The notes beneath the pieces were generated by a model, which saw nothing but the letters and a program-made list of their open reading frames with translations, searched no databases and was not told the origin of the DNA. Below are positions 16,904 to 26,865 of a DNA stretch of 28,712 bases, piece by piece. How positions within the stretch are numbered: position 1 is the first letter of the stretch; each line of letters begins with the position of its first letter. This DNA comes from Phlyctochytrium arcticum (taxonomy: Eukaryota > Chytridiomycota > Chytridiomycetes > Chytridiales > Chytridiaceae), in assembly GCA_025602905.1 (NCBI GenBank), contig JAHLKI010000083.1:1-28712 (forward strand), in the 5' to 3' direction. The translations under genes and the position numbers were made by a program.

Positions 16904-17690
16904 CTAGGGTGTCTTTGTGTCGTCAGTGAGTGGGATGGTATGGTCTACTGCGCGTTCTGGTGGTCCTCCGGGGGGTAGTTCATCTGTGAAAACATCACTA
17001 AAAGACTTAATTAGTGCGTCGAGTTTGGCATTTCGGGTTTGATGGGGTGCATGGCGATCATTCTTGAGGAAAACAGCGTATATTTGTTGCTTTTTCTTGT
17101 TGACAAGTCGTTTGATCGCTTTTGCCGAGATGAGATTCAGTGTTGCTGGTGCCCGTGTTGTTTTCTCAGCCGGCTTTGCCTGCCATCGTACCAAATTGCC
17201 ATTGTTGTTGCGAAAGTTCATTGTGCCGTTGTTGTAGTCGATTTGGGGATCCTTCCACTTGAACCATGGGATACCCAGTATCATGTCGAACTTGATGTCT
17301 GCCACAATAAAGTCTGCTTGTTCCGTGTGTGTTCCTACCGTGTAGTGAACGTTCTTGACATAGGCATCACTCCGTTTACTTGTGCCATCGGCCATTTCAT
17401 AAATCGCGTCCGGGAGAGGGGTGACCTTCTATTTGAGCTTCCGGACGAGGTGGCGGCTAATGTACAGTTGGTTCCCTCCAGTGTCTGCGAGGATGTTGAT
17501 TGGTTGTGTGTGTTTAGCTTTCAAAGTGCCCTTGAAAACTAAAAGGTTGTGTTCTGGGATTGCTGTCGTGCTGAATTTGTCCAACATGTACGGCGCAACG
17601 TCGATCTGTGATTCTTGTGAGGGGGTGATTGTGTTGGTAGCATTACAAGTTACCACCGCAAAACCCGCTCTGAGTCGCTCTCCGGAAGCA
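16904..17690 (-). pseudogene. chromovirus aspartic protease and Pol N-terminus
   Basis: The active site is in INILADTGGNQLYIS (Asp-Thr-Gly), with the second half FDMILGIPWFKW farther on; this is a retropepsin that would cut Gag-Pol. Two in-frame TAG stops (17429-17431 and 16904-16906) interrupt what is otherwise one continuous frame through the protease into RT. The second may have replaced a Trp (RPTYH follows). The N-terminal 60-75 residues upstream of the active site are unremarkable. Homology ends near 17690, and gag is missing. Confidence 0.8.
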
Positions 17691-18396
17691 GGGCTTCAAG
17701 GCGGGGAGCAGTCTGAAGAATCTGGTGAGGGCCCACAGCAGCAGGCCGGTGACAATGACGGCGACAAACTGGCTCCAGATAATATGAATGATGCAGGAAC
17801 AGATGATTACGAACCTGAACCTTGGGACCATATGGACGGCTTCGATTCTATCAAGTCTTGGGATGAGGCATACACGCTTGACGAAACGGAACACATTATT
17901 CACAATAGTCAGGAGGGCGTTTTACGCCGCAGAATTGTAGATGATTGGCTTGCGGCAGAGGACCTTGTCTTTTTGTCAACCTCTTCTTTCGGAAGTTCTT
18001 TCCGCGTAGAGCGACGTCTTCATTCCCGGGGTGAAGTCAGGGATAATGGTCTGTTCGCTGTGCTGGCAGACAAGGGGCGAATTGCTTGGTATAACCGGGC
18101 GATTTCGCAGGGACCAGCAAAGGAAGTGCCTTCTCTGTCAGACGTTGTTCCTCGGACAGTTGATCCCTCTGCTCCCGGAGGTGCTCTGTATATAGTCACC
18201 TCTATCTCCTTCTTGTACTTTTCTCCTCTTGATTCATATACTTTGTCCATACTACTCCTACTTTTGAACATAGCCCACCATTTTCATTTTTTTACCTGCT
18301 AACGAAGGGCAGGAATGGCAAGATGCCAGCTGGGACAGCCAGGACGCGCTGAAAGTGGCTGTGTCGCGAAAGTTGTATGAATCAGTACCAAATTAG
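17657..18396 (+). pseudogene. unrecognised acidic protein fragment
   Basis: The plus frame from the chromovirus edge encodes an acidic stretch (DNDGDKLAPDNMNDAGTDDY) and then a more ordered segment (EGVLRRRIVDDWLAAEDLVF, RVERRLHSRGEVRDNGLFAV). A likely intron at 18188-18312 (GTATAT donor, TGCTAAC branch site, GGCAG acceptor) leads to a short last exon at 18313-18396 ending ...KLYESVPN and TAG. The phases of the two exons do not fit in this copy. The 5' part was probably removed when the chromovirus inserted or by a later deletion. I do not recognise the family. The plus-strand frame upstream of 17657 is only antisense to the protease. Confidence 0.5.
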
Positions 18397-18399
18397 CCC

Positions 18400-18760
18400 C
18401 AAAACGGGAGGACCCGTCGATACAGACAGACCTACCCCATTATCCGGATCCAGAACAGGTGCTTCTTCACCAGGCCTCGCCAGGGCGTCATCATTTATTC
18501 TGTCCTCCGCCAATGGGTCGTCATCCTCATCTCTTTCTGTGGCATTATTACCTTGAGCTGTATGTTGGGACGTATCCTAATTGAGAAGAGCCTGAAGGAC
18601 GTGCTGAGGCGGTGGGGGGAATGGAGTGGCTAAGACCAGCTGCTATATGAGAAACACATGCTTGCTCTCTCTTTGGATAGAGGTAACGGGCCCTCTCACA
18701 AGGGACAAAGTCTGATATTGCCAATGCCGACGACCTGAAGAAGACACAGAGCCGGGCCAA
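18400..18760 (-). pseudogene. possible minus-strand gene fragment, unrecognised
   Basis: Two coding-like frames follow one another on the minus strand: ALAISDFVPCERARYLYPKR to YVPTYSS (about 18725-18548), then a shifted frame with NNATERDEDDDPLAEDRIND (about 18545-18420). Neither is a known domain to me. Their acidic composition recalls the plus-strand fragment just downstream. A promoter-like block lies upstream at 19106-19162. This could also be non-coding. Confidence 0.3.
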
Positions 18761-19105
18761 ACAGGTGGGGACAGTGTATGGGTGAGACTTTATTTTATTT
18801 ATGTATGTTCTTTTTTGTGGGGTGTATGCGGGCGTGAATGTGTGTAAGAATGGACGGTTATTGTGAATGGGTCATCTGAGCTGTCAGCGCAGATCTGACT
18901 TCAAGGTCCGCTCAAAATGTGCAATGGGGTCGATGGGACCGGCTACTGAGGGGTGTCGTGAGTAAGGTGTGACAAAGAACGTGAGCAAATTGGGAAATGA
19001 GCAGATGTGCAACTTCCCAGGTTGCGTGAGTTTGTGGTGTGTATTTTAGCTTGCAGTGCAGAGGAAGAAAAAAAGCTAGCGAGCACATGCACAGACACAT
19101 GGCCG
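18761..19105. other. no recognisable gene
   Basis: If the minus-strand promoter at 19106-19162 is real, this would be its leader. It has only short frames. Confidence 0.3.
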
Positions 19106-19162
19106 CCTTTTATACAAGAGGAAAATAAAAAGAAAGAAAGAGAAATCACGTGTAATGATTGG
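19106..19162 (-). promoter_or_regulatory. CCAAT / E-box / TATA promoter block
   Basis: Reading the minus strand: CCAAT (complement of 19158-19162), then CACGTG (19147-19152), a T/C-rich tract, then TATAAAAGG (complement of 19106-19114). The order and spacing are those of a fungal RNA polymerase II core promoter directing transcription leftwards. No intact gene follows it. Confidence 0.45.
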
Positions 19163-19445
19163 CTGTCAGGCTGCCAAGGGCTGAAACGCGATGCGCAGCA
19201 CTGCCGCAATGGCGTGGGTACTCATCAAACCACAAACCCGATACAAAATGTGTAGTTTATTCAAATGCGGCCAAAGTACGCGGTAAACGGTCAATGCAAG
19301 CGACCCTGTGACTGGGTAAACAGTCAGTGTAAGCCGCAGCCACTAGGTAATCTATCACTGTAAGGCGGCTGTTACCCAAGGCGCTGCAGTGCAAGGGGTG
19401 GGATTCACAATAGCCTTCAATTAGTGAGTCCCAGTCCCAACCTGC
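19163..19445. other. spacer with no recognisable gene
   Basis: The sequence upstream of the RGTN..EGG pseudogene shows short iterations near 19275-19390 (GG.AA.C.GTCA.TG.AA type) but no supported gene. Confidence 0.25.
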
Positions 19446-20504
19446 GTGGTGCAGCCAAACGCGTTCAACTACCAGTCCCAAATTGTTTGGGAGAAACATT
19501 TTGGTTACTTCTTCTCTTCTCTAGACCTTGCATTAGAAAGCTTGGCTTTGTCGAACCGGATCACAGTGCCAACCACTGGATTGCGCATTCTGCCCGCTGG
19601 CTCAATTGCTGCCATAAACACTTGTAACCCAGCAGCAAATCATGATGCTGTGGGCCCCCAGCCAATGGTTGCAAATGTCACTGACCTCCCGGCAAACGAT
19701 AACGCAATGCTTGTGGACGACGGATGCCCTGAGGAGGAGAGAGCCGCAAGATGCGCACGAACTTACCAGCGTTGGGGAACAGTTGTTCCCCTCGGACGTT
19801 AATCAGAACGTAGAGGACGAAACCAACATTGAAGATGAACCGCCATCATCCAGAGCCCTGATCGATGTTGCAATGCGCAAGTTTGGCGAACTTGCGCTGA
19901 GCGCAGGCGACCAGCCAGCAGGTGCCGAACCGTCCCTGCCCACCAGAGTTCTCATGGATGTGCTCCACATGATGAAGCATATTGTTATTCGTTGCAGGCA
20001 CGGCATAGGTCTCAAGTTCATACGGGCACTTCGCGGAGCATTTTTTTTGTGGACAAACCCAATAAGGCCATAATGATCGAGCTATTTCTAGAACCAAACA
20101 AATTCTTGTGGGAGAAAATGGTTAATAGACAGAAGTGCGTCGGACTATACCCCATCCGGAAATCCTTGTGCCTCTTGTCAAAAGGATTTTTCTCGCTTTT
20201 GGTTCAATTGTCTGTGAGAAATTGAACATGCCATTATTCAATAAAGAAGCCTGGAAAAAAGCGAGACTGGTCCTGCAAGATATTCATCGAGGGCATCTGT
20301 CGAATCCGGAAGGTATCCCCCTCTACGTCATCCCCGGAAAAAACCAGTGTGGCCTGCCTCGTTAAATACCAGTGCATTCGAGGCACCAACCTTTTCGAAG
20401 GTGGAGTTCATCAAAAAATGATCGCGCGCTTTTCGACATATCGTGCAAGTATTGCATTCACATACTGTTTGATATCTGAATGCGTAGATCGACACAATTA
20501 CAAT

Positions 20505-20562
20505 GTAAGCTTACAAGTTTGCACTATAACTTGATCACCGTGCTAAAGCAACCACATTTCAG
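20505..20562 (+). other. intron in the RGTN..EGG pseudogene
   Basis: 58 nt, donor GTAAGC after AAT, branch-like GTGCTAAAG, acceptor ATTTCAG. Splicing joins DRHNYN to VGAVNRTGK in frame, which fits the family pattern. Confidence 0.75.
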
Positions 20563-21146
20563 GTCGGTGCGGTCAACAGGACAGGGAAGGCCTGGGATTG
20601 GCATTACGATATATGGACCATTGACTGGATACATGCCCTTTATGTTCAGCTTGGGCATAAAAGTATAAAAGATGCCAAAGAGGCTAGCCACCTGGTGCAA
20701 TCCGGCCTATTACCAAAAAAGTAATGAGAACTTCCTCATTTGCGTGGTTGCCCCAACACTTGCCGCCGACATCCATATTGTGCCATTCACGGATGCAGTT
20801 TTGGTCCATTGCCAGGCCCAAGTGGCTAGACTGCAAAGGTCTTAAATCGCGATATTGCCTATACACACCAAAGAGGAACAAACGGGGTTTAGCAATCTCC
20901 TCGAACACCGTAGGCAGGTACCGGGACGGTCGAGCATGTCTTGGACGGCATTAGCTGCCCACTGGAACTTGAGGGCAAATGGAAAAGATATCTTTTACAA
21001 AACTCCACAACATTTGGAATCCCGCTACAAGAAGTGGGCACAATTCAGGGTAATGGAAAATACAGTTTTGGCCAGTGCACACCGATAGAAAGAGATAAAC
21101 CAACATTCGCGCCATTCTTCGCATGTAGCCGCTTCTGCACCAGCAC

Positions 21147-21862
21147 TCTCTGTTCACTCAAGCCCTGTCATTTCTCTCACTATACCACCCATCAATATCC
21201 CTCTTGCCAGCACCAGCACCCCAAGTCCTACTCAGATGGAGGATGACGCGATGAGCCGGGCGGAGAGTGAATCATTTCAAGATGAAACTTTTTACTGCTC
21301 TAAGCATGTTGAAAGAACAGCAGCTGACGATCTTCCATCATAGATTATGGTGACACGAGTTTCTCATACAGTATGTTGCCCCCCCCCGGTCAACCTCGCA
21401 ATCCAACATCAACCAGTGCTAATCCTTACTCAACAGCCCAACCTCAAGCATCCGCAGCTTCATTGCCTACTCTGCATGTCCCTGAAAACCCCAACCCTGC
21501 TCCAGTGTCCATCCAGTTCCGCTCGTTTCTCTTGCTATCCCACTGATGATCCCTTCCACAACTATTTCAGGTGTTCTGGGAACAGAGTTGCAAATGCAGG
21601 ACAATACAATTGGCCAGGCGGATGCTACACATTTCCATGATGAAGGTTTGTCTCCTTCTTCACATATTGAGACCAAGCCCGCTGATGCTCTTCCATCATA
21701 GATTATATTGACACACATCTCTTGTCCAGTATGTCATCCCTCCATTTCCATCTCACAATCCAACTAACATCAAATCATCCTTATTCCGCAGCCCTGTATA
21801 AAACATTCGCAATGCCATCGTCGGCTTTCGTTACCCCTGAGGGTCCCATTATAACACCCCAG
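21147..21862 (+). repeat. intragenic tandem duplication, two diverged ~357-bp units
   Basis: Units 21147-21503 and 21504-21862 align with an offset of 355-365 bases. Both encode, in order, a Pro/Ser/Ile-rich stretch, a Gln-Met-Gln/Glu-Asp segment, a DE-DY junction across a 56-nt intron, a PYS.A segment and a Pro-rich end. The intron is intact in unit 2 (21646-21701). In unit 1 the same 56-nt segment (21288-21343) has lost its GT donor. Confidence 0.7.
21646..21701 (+). other. intron in duplicated unit 2
   Basis: 56 nt, donor GTTTGT, branch-like CTGATGC, acceptor ATCATAG. Phase-1 splicing joins HFHDE to DYIDTHLL and leads into the open frame that continues to the Cys motif. Confidence 0.65.
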
Positions 21863-22170
21863 CCAAACTTGGCCGAAAATGTTGCGTGGCCATTTTTAGC
21901 ACATTCACCCATGTCTTCTATCATGGAGCCGCAAATGGATTCATTGAACACAATAGCTGACATCCAATCGTCCACTGAAAATGATCAAACAGTACCGGAC
22001 AGTGAGAAAAGAAAGGTGCGGACTTGCGGTCTTTGCAAAAGTGATAGTTTCCCAGGCAGAGGGAAAAAAGCACTATGTCTTACCTTGATTACAACAACTG
22101 GAAAAGAAGTGCCAAAATTACGATTCCATTACCTGCAAGGGACGTTGGAAAGAAGAAAAGTGCGCGTCTT

Positions 22171-22531
22171 ACCCGCGAAATTCATCCTACAAACTGCCTA
22201 TCCCGTAGCTACGCGCAATCTTCATGAAGTATGTGTCCGGAAATGCTGAAAAACCTATAAAAGACGTGTTTTTGACACCACCCCCCGAGACGACTGCTAC
22301 ACCGTAAACCACATGTACAAGCGTATTCGTCGAAGTTTAATACATATAACAACAATGCAATAGCTAACTCATCACTTATTGAGAACAGTTACTCCTATTT
22401 TTTGACATCAATTTTTGCGCCAGTCCCTATGATGTACCGTAAAGTTGCAATTCTTAATTATCTATCCATTGTATCAGGCTGAAAATAAAAACAAATCACA
22501 ATAATACCCGCGAAATTGATCCTACAAATTG
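22171..22531 (+). repeat. 26-bp direct repeat, two copies
   Basis: ACCCGCGAAATT.ATCCTAC and its continuation occur at 22171-22196 and 22506-22531 with two mismatches in 26 bases. The first copy is at the end of the pseudogene's frame; the second lies 335 bases downstream in non-coding sequence. Confidence 0.55.
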
Positions 22532-22589
22532 ATTCTCATGATTAACCTTTCCCAAGATTGATGTGAAGTGCGGAAATTGTTTTTCAATG

Positions 22590-22665
22590 TTGTTGGATTG
22601 CCTCAAATGATTGTTAAAGAGTGGAATTGTTTGATTGCCTGCAACCATCGTTCAAGAGTGGAATT
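22590..22665. repeat. 38-bp tandem repeat, two copies
   Basis: TTG.TTGATTGCCT...GTTNAAGAGTGGAATT-like units begin at about 22590 and 22628. They are diverged but clearly collinear, and both carry AAGAGTGGAATT. Confidence 0.5.
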
Positions 22666-23259
22666 CGAAGAGAAGGATCGGTGACTGCATTGTTATACTC
22701 TACATTCTGTGGCACCTAAGCAAAAATCAGTTGAGTTAGATTGTAATGGAGGTCAGAAAAATCTACAATTACCTTTTTGAGAATTTCACCAGTGCAATAC
22801 AACCATAGCAAATAATGAGGGTCGCCTCCTGTAGGAGAGTGAAGCGTGGCTTTGAGCGCGGGGTCATTTAGACTAGATTGTATAGTTGTGCGACACGAGT
22901 TTTTTGGCGGGATCAGATATAGCCAGGCGGAGATTGAGAATTCAGAACGCTAGGTCGATTGTATAGAACACATATACATTAACGCTTGAATAAGCTACTC
23001 TCAACAGTCAGTTGATAGTTGCATTCAAGTTTGTAGTCTCGGCTACTACATGTTTTTTGACTTAAGAGTAACCCGGAAGCGGAAGGAGGACTAGCTACCC
23101 TTCTTCTGGAAGAGACCGGGATGCCCGGCTTTGTGAAGTGTATTGAAGAACCAGATCTTTTCCTCAGTGACAAGAGAACCGGCTTTAGAAGTCCTTTGGA
23201 AATCAGCATTGCAACAGAGATCACCATACCAATTCCCTCGTTTGTTTATACTTCTCAAG
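22666..23259. other. no recognisable gene; region upstream of gag
   Basis: This would hold the 5' LTR and primer binding site of the gypsy element that starts at 23260. I could not identify either with confidence. A short plus frame at 23121-23330 has no known motif. Confidence 0.3.
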
Positions 23260-24673
23260 ATGGTTCCGGTTCAGCATTCACCTATCCAAAACCCTACCCC
23301 CAATTCAAGGCAATGTACGGGCAAACCTAGGAAATACTGCCCCTCCGGCTGCTATGTCGAAAGTACGCATTGCCTCTACTCCTTCCCAGGATCATGAGGA
23401 CTTGGTCTTTGAGGTATTGAGTCAGGATCTTCTTGGATTTGGTTTTGGGGACAGCCAAAGGCATTTTGGAGACATGGATATGACTCAGGACACTATGAAA
23501 GGTTTAGGGAATGGACAGGCAGCGGTGAAAATTGCTCACAAAGAGACAACGGTTATGGATCGGGAGTTGGAGCAACAACAGCAGGATTTGTATCGTTTGT
23601 GTAGCTTGGCTGAAGTGAAGCGAGCCAAGCACCTCAAGTTGGCGGAACTGGAACGGCAGATTGAGGCTGCACGCTCGGACCTGGAGTCTTTGGACGTGGA
23701 CAAGCCAGGACGTTCTGATGGAGAAAGTTCCCACGTGCCAACTATGTCTGCGCAGCGCCAAATCCGCAACCCCTTTGAGACCCCGGTAGCTGGCAGTCGA
23801 TTGCCCCCTCCGGATACTCGTCAATTTACGCGTGGATTGGCCACGGCGACAAACCCCTTCACTCTTCAACACCCAGCTTCTAATGGCGTACTTGTTGACA
23901 AGCTCGAAGATGTTAAACGGGAGAAGCTGATGAGAAAGCTTCAGCTGATTCGCAAAGGCGTAGTTCTTGAGATTCGCTTTAAAGGCAAAGTCGGTGAAAC
24001 TGATAGACGGCCATTGATGGATTTCGAGGCAGAAGTTTGCCGAGCTTTCGAAGAACGGGAAGTCAATCTTGGTGATATGGATCCACGTTTTCAGAGGTTG
24101 TTACTTCTTTTGGTAAAGTACTTCCTGCACCCGGATGGGAAGGCCTATGAGATGTATCAACAGCGCATCAACAGGTGCAAGACATATGATGATTTCCTTG
24201 AAGAACTCTATTTGCGATTCCTGAGACCCAATTCCAATGCGGCAGTTATTGCAGAGTGGGAAGCGTCAGTTCAGGGTTCAAAAAGCTTTCTGGAGTGGAA
24301 AGCCGAGTTGGACAAGTTATGGGAAACGGTTGGTGCCCACATGGACCCCCATATCAACATGACGAAGTTGAAAGAAAAGGCACACCCGGATGTTATCAGC
24401 AAAGTACGTGCCCGATTACACCGCCTCACTGAAGATGAATTGGTGGACGAAATGGGTCTGGAAGAACAGTTCCGAATTGCGCAGCGGAAGGAGAAGAGAA
24501 CGCACGGCGCAGTGTCTGCTCCCACAACCACTGGAAACGTGCATATTCCCCGGGAACAGTTTAATCAGATGCACGAAAAGTGGCGCGCTGAGATGAGGAA
24601 GGAGGGGAAGGGTAGTTTGGAGTCGGAGAAATCTCTTTTCTTGTTCGACATCTTTCTCAGGACAAGCATCTAG
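23260..24673 (+). CDS. Gag of the second gypsy element
   Basis: The 439-codon frame from ATG 23354 is open to 24673. An earlier ATG at 23260 (MVPVQHSPIQNPTPNS) joins this frame after one shift near 23310 and is probably the original start. A coiled coil (MDRELEQQQQDLYRLCSLAE, AKHLKLAELERQIEAARSDL) precedes a retrotransposon Gag domain (FEAEVCRAFEEREVNLGDMD, YQQRINRCKTYDDFLEELYL, AEWEASVQGSKSFLEWKAEL). It would form the particle that packages element RNA. The frame ends before the zinc knuckle, probably prematurely. Family call is good; capsid-fold details are not visible. Confidence 0.72.
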
Positions 24674-24699
24674 TTCTGTCCGCTCTTCACGAAAGGTGG

Positions 24700-25110
24700 A
24701 GACTCCGGAAGGATACGCCAAGCGAGTTGCCGGCCTCACTTGTTTCAAGTGTAACAAGAGGGACATATTGCAACCAACTGTCCGAATGAAGCTCGGGTGA
24801 ACGCGACGTTGGCGCGTAGGCTTGAATGGAACCAAGTCCCGACCCAGATGGTTCGGCTGTAGGATTACAGCGATTGAAGATAGATGGGGAGGGTCAGCCC
24901 AAGGGCGGTCCTTCACCAGCGGCTCGTTTTGTTCAGGGCGGCCGGAGCTCTGCGGACGTAGTAACGGCTTGGAACGACGGCCGACGGCAAGTCAAGCCAG
25001 AAAAGACTGGCCTGCAGGAGGAAGGAGCAAAGATAGGACCCACTTTGCCACCTACTCCAAGTACTGGAATTCCGACAAGTGCCTCTGTCGCGATTCCTAA
25101 AAACTCTTAG
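24700..25110 (+). pseudogene. Gag zinc knuckle and Pro-rich linker
   Basis: A CCHC knuckle can be read as LTCFKCNKR, then, after a one-base loss near 24765, HIATNCPNEA. The linker that follows (94 codons from 24826) is rich in Pro, Gly and Lys without known motifs. It would bind nucleic acid and connect Gag to protease. The frame break lies inside the knuckle. Confidence 0.6.
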
Positions 25111-25217
25111 AAGAAAGCACCGCAGCATAGGCCACCGCGGGCTGCTGACAAGAAAGGAACAAGCTCGAATCCTTCCGAGTGGAAGGGTGTCGTGGGTAAT
25201 CCCAATTCGATGGGAAT

Positions 25218-26215
25218 GTGTACTCGATAGTAGCAAGAGTGGGCGGCGCGGAAGCTATCCTCCTGGTGGACTCAGGAGCCAATGTGCAGATGCTGGACAC
25301 GCGATTTGAAAAACTTCATCGCTTCAGTCAGACCGAGTATGGCCAGCGCCAAAAGATTGCTACTGGATTCAAGGGATCTTACGGGACTTCAGCGGCCGGA
25401 ACTGTGCAGGTTGTTGAGGTGAATGGTCGGTCGGATCGCGTCTATTTTGAAGTAGGAGCGATCGACGGATTCGATGGAATCCTGGCAACGGAGTGGCTGG
25501 AATCAGTTGGCGCGCAGCATTGTTGGGCCATGGACAAACTGATAGTCGGCGGTGTCATTACGGGTGGGACCGAGGTTGAACGCACCCAGAAGAACAAAAA
25601 GATTCGCCCGATCACCGCTACCGTGGCGAGAGAAAAGGATGCATCGCCCAATCCGCGAGCCATCAACCCTACGCGCACCATTGTTATCTCAGAGTTGGGG
25701 CCCGCTATGTTTCCGGCCTGGGCTTCAGCACTGGAGGAATTGGAGAAGCCCGGTTCCGCTCTTACGGGTGAGCAGGCACGAGGAATTGTGACTCGTTTTG
25801 GGGAGGAAATTGGAGTTATCCAACCCACAAACGTTAAACCCAACGTCGCGATTACCTCCTCTTTGAAAAGGGATGAACCATACGTTTGTTATGAAGAACG
25901 ATGCACCACCTTACCCGAACGTGCAATTCGATACCCAGTCAAGTACGAAGCGCAGATGCGCGAGAAAGAGGCGAAATACGTCTGGGATCAGTTGTCGGAC
26001 CCGGAGGCCGTTCCAACCTTCGTGGTTCCCAAGAGTGATATTGCAAAAGCTCGGATGGTGTTTGACGAACGGGCGCGGAATCAGCAGAAGGAACTAGTTC
26101 GCTATACCTTGCCCCACACCAATGGTATTCGTGATGCAGTTCAAGAGGCCGATTTTGCCAGCCAATTCCACCAGATTAGTGCTTATGACCAATGTCGCTG
26201 GGGCCGTTCTTTAGG
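25218..26215 (+). pseudogene. aspartic protease and start of reverse transcriptase
   Basis: The frame opens at a GTG and is a continuation of the Pol frame, not a true start. The protease active site is in AILLVDSGANVQMLD (Asp-Ser-Gly), with the partner region FDGILATEWLES. A linker leads to the RT fingers: EAVPTFVVPKSD, ARMVFDERARNQQ, LPHTNGIRDAV, ASQFHQISAYDQCRW. RT homology ends near 26205. The frame then runs on to 26411 through unrelated sequence. No YxDD motif is present. It is a truncated, non-functional Pol. Confidence 0.7.
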
Positions 26216-26865
26216 GTTAAGTGACAACCCCGGGAGGGGGTTGCCCAAATCTTTGTTCTCTGCGGCCCAGTCGTTCGGCCTAATACTACGGCTTGTCGTG
26301 GAGAATCAATTTGTCTGGCGCAAGTTGGCAGTTGAGGAACAGGGTTGTGCGGCGGCCGAGACCGTCGGTAAGGGACAGAGGTCCAGTCGCCAGAGTCCAG
26401 GCTGGGCATGACACCTTCTCGCGACAATGTTGCATCGTTTGCTTCGCAACTTGTTCCTCCAAGGGTATGTGGTATGCTCGCGCGGGAGCGTTCCTTGAAC
26501 TTGGCAGAGAGGACAAATCCGCCGACAGCGCTGGACAATGTCCCCTCCCGTCGCGGAGCCCGGGTCATCCACTGCATCCTAGGCCAAGCAGCGATACCAC
26601 CTACTGGGGATCGTTCCTTGGCACGGGTAGAAAGAGCGCAAGTCTGCCAACAGCGCGAGACCATTCCTCTTTCCCGTCAGGAGCCCTCCAAGTGTATCTT
26701 GGTGCCCTTCGTCGCCGCATGAAGTCAATTTCGGCTTCTCGTCTGGTAGTCAGCTATGTTCTCATCTGATGTCTGGGGTTTTTGAAGTGTGTTTTACTAC
26801 CAGGTGAATATAAATAATACAAGGAAAAAATACTTAACGAGGATGAAGGGACTAGTCTACGTGAT
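26216..26865. repeat. non-coding block with two diverged direct repeats
   Basis: A GCGTTCCTTG... block ending GCCGACAGCGC at about 26485-26535 is echoed at about 26609-26660 (TCGTTCCTTGG ... GCCAACAGCGC), an offset near 124 bases. The block lies between the broken gypsy RT and the end of the minus-strand YR element, so it may be the 3' repeat zone of the latter. No gene is supported. Confidence 0.4.

Larger units (their letters stand above)
13856..17690 (-). mobile_element. Ty3/gypsy chromovirus, 5' truncated
   Basis: Pol domains lie in the order protease, RT, RNase H, integrase, chromodomain on the minus strand, followed by a polypurine tract and one LTR. Gag, primer binding site and the 5' LTR are absent: similarity to the element stops near 17690, where an unrelated plus-strand coding frame begins. 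The integrase after RNase H marks Ty3/gypsy, and the C-terminal chromodomain marks the chromovirus branch. At least five in-frame stops and several frameshifts show a dead copy. Confidence 0.85.
19446..22110 (+). pseudogene. fungal 'RGTN..EGG.H' family protein, broken
   Basis: Pieces in three frames fit a family I remember as common in agaricomycete genomes and often annotated with a 3'-5' exonuclease domain: LVDDGCPEEERAAR (19700s), LPTRVLMDVLHMMKHI (Asp at 19957), HGIGLKFIRALRGAFF, then after a slip at a T-run (20041-20048) FVDKPNKAIMIELFL, then TIPHPEILVPLVKRIF and KEAWKKARLVLQDIHRGHLS, then QCIRGTNLFEGGVHQKMI (Glu at 20397), an intron, then VGAVNRTGKAWDWHYDIW, PIHTKEEQTGFSNLL and NGKDIFYKTPQHLE, a Pro/Ser/Thr-rich duplicated tail, and a Cys motif RTCGLCKSDSFPGRGKKALC near 22018-22078. 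At least four frame changes show it is dead. The N-terminal domain is not recognisable. Family membership rests on recollection and pattern. Confidence 0.65.
23260..26215 (+). mobile_element. second Ty3/gypsy element, truncated in RT
   Basis: Gag with coiled coil, zinc knuckle, protease and the first part of RT follow one another on the plus strand. RT stops matching after SAYDQCRW near 26205, so RT palm motifs, RNase H, integrase and the 3' LTR are missing. No LTR was identified on the left. It is a different lineage from the minus-strand chromovirus: the protease has DSG, not DTG, and RT has RMVFDERARNQQ. Frameshifts at four points show decay. Confidence 0.75.

Noticed and set aside
14264..17542. 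Plus-strand frames opposite the chromovirus pol
   Set aside because: They are shadows of pol. The minus-strand frames carry all the recognisable motifs.
17421..17656. N-terminal part of the plus-strand acidic gene
   Set aside because: This stretch is antisense to the chromovirus protease with its DTG motif, so the frame is only accidentally open there.
25218..25220. True start codon of the protease
   Set aside because: The frame opens at GTG after a frameshift. In gypsy elements this region is the interior of Gag-Pol, so no start is expected.
26216..26411. Continuation of reverse transcriptase after SAYDQCRW
   Set aside because: The frame stays open but no RT palm motif (including YxDD) appears. 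The sequence is unrelated.
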